Assembly: GCA_023139785.1 (NCBI GenBank)
Contig: JAGLMX010000048.1
Span: forward strand, 1-5,533
DNA from: Candidatus Aenigmatarchaeota archaeon
GTDB taxonomy: Archaea > EX4484-52 > B79-G9
Direction of reading: 5' to 3'
DNA: 5,533 nt
Numbering within the stretch: position 1 is the stretch's first letter; every line of letters starts with the position of its first letter. Shown piece after piece: positions 4,488 to 5,533 of this stretch. The notes beneath the pieces were generated by a model that worked only from the letters and a program-made list of their open reading frames with translations, ran no database searches and had not been told where the DNA came from. A program made the translations under genes and the position numbers.

Positions 4488-5450
4488 CTAAAATCTGGAC
4501 ATCTTCGCATAAATGCGCTTTAAGACACGGAAACCGGCAATCAAAGGAATTACAATAAGTATGAAGTAAATTACCGCCTTGATTGCTGAAACAAACACTG
4601 CAATACTACCTGTAGCAATATCCATCAAAGAGTTTGCAATATTACTCAAAGCATCCCTCACCTTAAGGCGAAGCTGGTTACCCAGATTCTCAGGCATGAT
4701 AGATATTTCCTTTTTCTGCTGAAGTGCAATGGTTAATGTTGAATAGTCACTTCTTTCCTGCTTGTCCGCAAGTGATGATGTGTATTGTTTCTCCAGCCTT
4801 TTGATTTCAAGCTCTTTTTCAATAATTTTAAACAGAAGGTTAATCTGGCTTTCATCAAGCTCAATCAGCATAGTCCTGTTTCTAAGTGCCTCGTAATTTG
4901 CAAACGCTGCATTCAAAACATCCAGTTCATCGTGCTCTCTTTGTGTAGAAAGCCGATAAAATGAAACAGAAAGGTCTTTTTCATCATAGTTGCTCTTCAG
5001 AACATCCACAAAGTCCTGAAAACTAGCTTCAGGTATTCTTGCCCGCATATTGATGTTCAAATTGTAACTGCTGTCGTATTTGCGCAAATCTTCTATATAG
5101 CCTCCAAAAGATTCAACACTCAAACGGATTTCAGAGGCATCATTTTCAGCATTATTTGTGTCTATTGTCATAGAGCCTTCTTTTACTTCCACGTATGAAC
5201 CTGCTGAATCAGATACCGAAGACTCTTCCCAGACGCTGCCAAAATCCATTCCTGCTGATTTTGATAAAGACATAGACTCTGCTTGATATGAACGCGAACC
5301 AATTGAGTCTGAAGCACCCGAATTACTCATCAAGCCAATATTAGAAACTATAAATGAGGTCACAAACAGCATCAATACCAAGAAAACAAGACCTATTAAA
5401 GACAATGCCTTGTTTTTCTGTATAAAAGACACTATTTCTTTCTGATCCAT
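4488..5450 (-). CDS. DUF4349 family membrane protein
   Basis: This 320-aa protein has the DUF4349 layout. A short cytoplasmic N-terminus is followed by one membrane segment (about 16-40), a low-complexity Ser-rich linker (41-85), and then the domain itself: SVESFGGYIEDL (111-122), RARIPEASFQDFVDVL (136-151), a helical region rich in Glu, Lys and Leu at about 195-235 that probably forms a coiled coil, and STLTIALQQK (237-246). A second membrane segment lies at about 283-307, before a basic C-terminal tail. Two segments with the domain between them imply that the middle part is outside the membrane, with both ends inside. The family's function is not established; it occurs in bacterial and archaeal envelope proteins. 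The ATG at 5450 is about 28 nt from a strong TATA box, so it is probably leaderless. No operon partner is clear. Confidence 0.85.
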   Translation of the reverse strand: MDQKEIVSFIQKNKALSLIGLVFLVLMLFVTSFIVSNIGLMSNSGASDSIGSRSYQAESMSLSKSAGMDFGSVWEESSVSDSAGSYVEVKEGSMTIDTNNAENDASEIRLSVESFGGYIEDLRKYDSSYNLNINMRARIPEASFQDFVDVLKSNYDEKDLSVSFYRLSTQREHDELDVLNAAFANYEALRNRTMLIELDESQINLLFKIIEKELEIKRLEKQYTSSLADKQERSDYSTLTIALQQKKEISIMPENLGNQLRLKVRDALSNIANSLMDIATGSIAVFVSAIKAVIYFILIVIPLIAGFRVLKRIYAKMSRF

Positions 5451-5455
5451 AACGC

Positions 5456-5468
5456 CCTATTATATAGG
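5456..5468. promoter_or_regulatory. Perfect dyad between TATA box and start of the DUF4349 gene
   Basis: CCTAT (5456-5460) and ATAGG (5464-5468) are perfect complements around TAT. The site covers about -6 to -18 relative to the predicted start of transcription at the ATG, a place where a bound repressor would block polymerase loading. No regulator is identified. Confidence 0.35.
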
Positions 5469-5473
5469 TGCTC

Positions 5474-5484
5474 TATATATAATT
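5474..5484 (-). promoter_or_regulatory. TATA box for the DUF4349 gene
   Basis: The minus strand reads AATTATATATA. Its centre is about 28 nt from the ATG at 5450, so the mRNA should be leaderless. Confidence 0.65.
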
Positions 5485-5494
5485 TTTAACAAAA

Positions 5495-5511
5495 GTTGCA
5501 GAAAAAGCAAC
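5495..5511 (-). terminator. Possible terminator hairpin of a gene beyond the right edge
   Basis: GTTGC (5495-5499) and GCAAC (5507-5511) pair around a 7-base loop. Read on the minus strand the stem is preceded by T6 (5517-5512 region) and followed by T4. This would suit the end of a minus-strand gene lying past 5533. A 12-bp perfect palindrome, AGTTTTAAAACT, lies at 5517-5528. The last 43 bases hold no coding region that I can support. Confidence 0.3.
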
Positions 5512-5533
5512 AAAAAAGTTTTAAAACTACTTC

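Overview
The window is archaeal chromosome. It carries eS1 (S3Ae), a ribosomal protein found only in archaea and eukaryotes. Most genes have an AT-rich TATA box about 24-28 nt before the ATG and no Shine-Dalgarno (SD) sequence, the layout of leaderless archaeal mRNAs. The gene mix (a two-module Lrp-like regulator, a COG2108-type radical SAM protein, a DUF4349 membrane protein) and short intergenic gaps would suit a DPANN-like or related euryarchaeal lineage, but the window alone cannot fix the lineage.

Layout. 1-106 (-): start of dCTP deaminase, cut by the window edge. 169-1197 (-): transcriptional regulator made of two Lrp/AsnC modules. 1198-1329: divergent promoter region, holding a possible 14-codon leaderless ORF (1286-1330) whose stop overlaps the next start. 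1330-1710 and 1854-2039 (+): two small proteins of unknown function, both with good SD sequences, separated by a hairpin-rich gap. About 2017-2235 (-): probable decayed thioredoxin gene, overlapping the oligo-T terminator region of the ribosomal gene. 2252-2869 (-): ribosomal protein eS1, with no ATG available as a start. 2870-3383: a 514-bp gap with an 87-bp-period tandem repeat and a run of back-to-back hairpins. 3384-4436 (-): radical SAM protein. 4488-5450 (-): DUF4349 membrane protein. 5491-5533: a hairpin and a palindrome, probably the 3' end of a further minus-strand gene.

The minus-strand genes are mostly housekeeping or conserved, each with its own promoter, and do not form one obvious operon. 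The plus-strand pair (1286-2039), together with the thioredoxin remnant, looks like an accessory insertion: opposite strand, SD-led, unrecognised products and structured spacers. The Lrp-like regulator is divergent from this pair and shares its upstream region, so it is a natural candidate controller, although no operator was proven. The items most worth checking are the leaderless mini-ORF coupled to the 126-aa gene, the start codon of eS1, and the hairpin and repeat array upstream of eS1.
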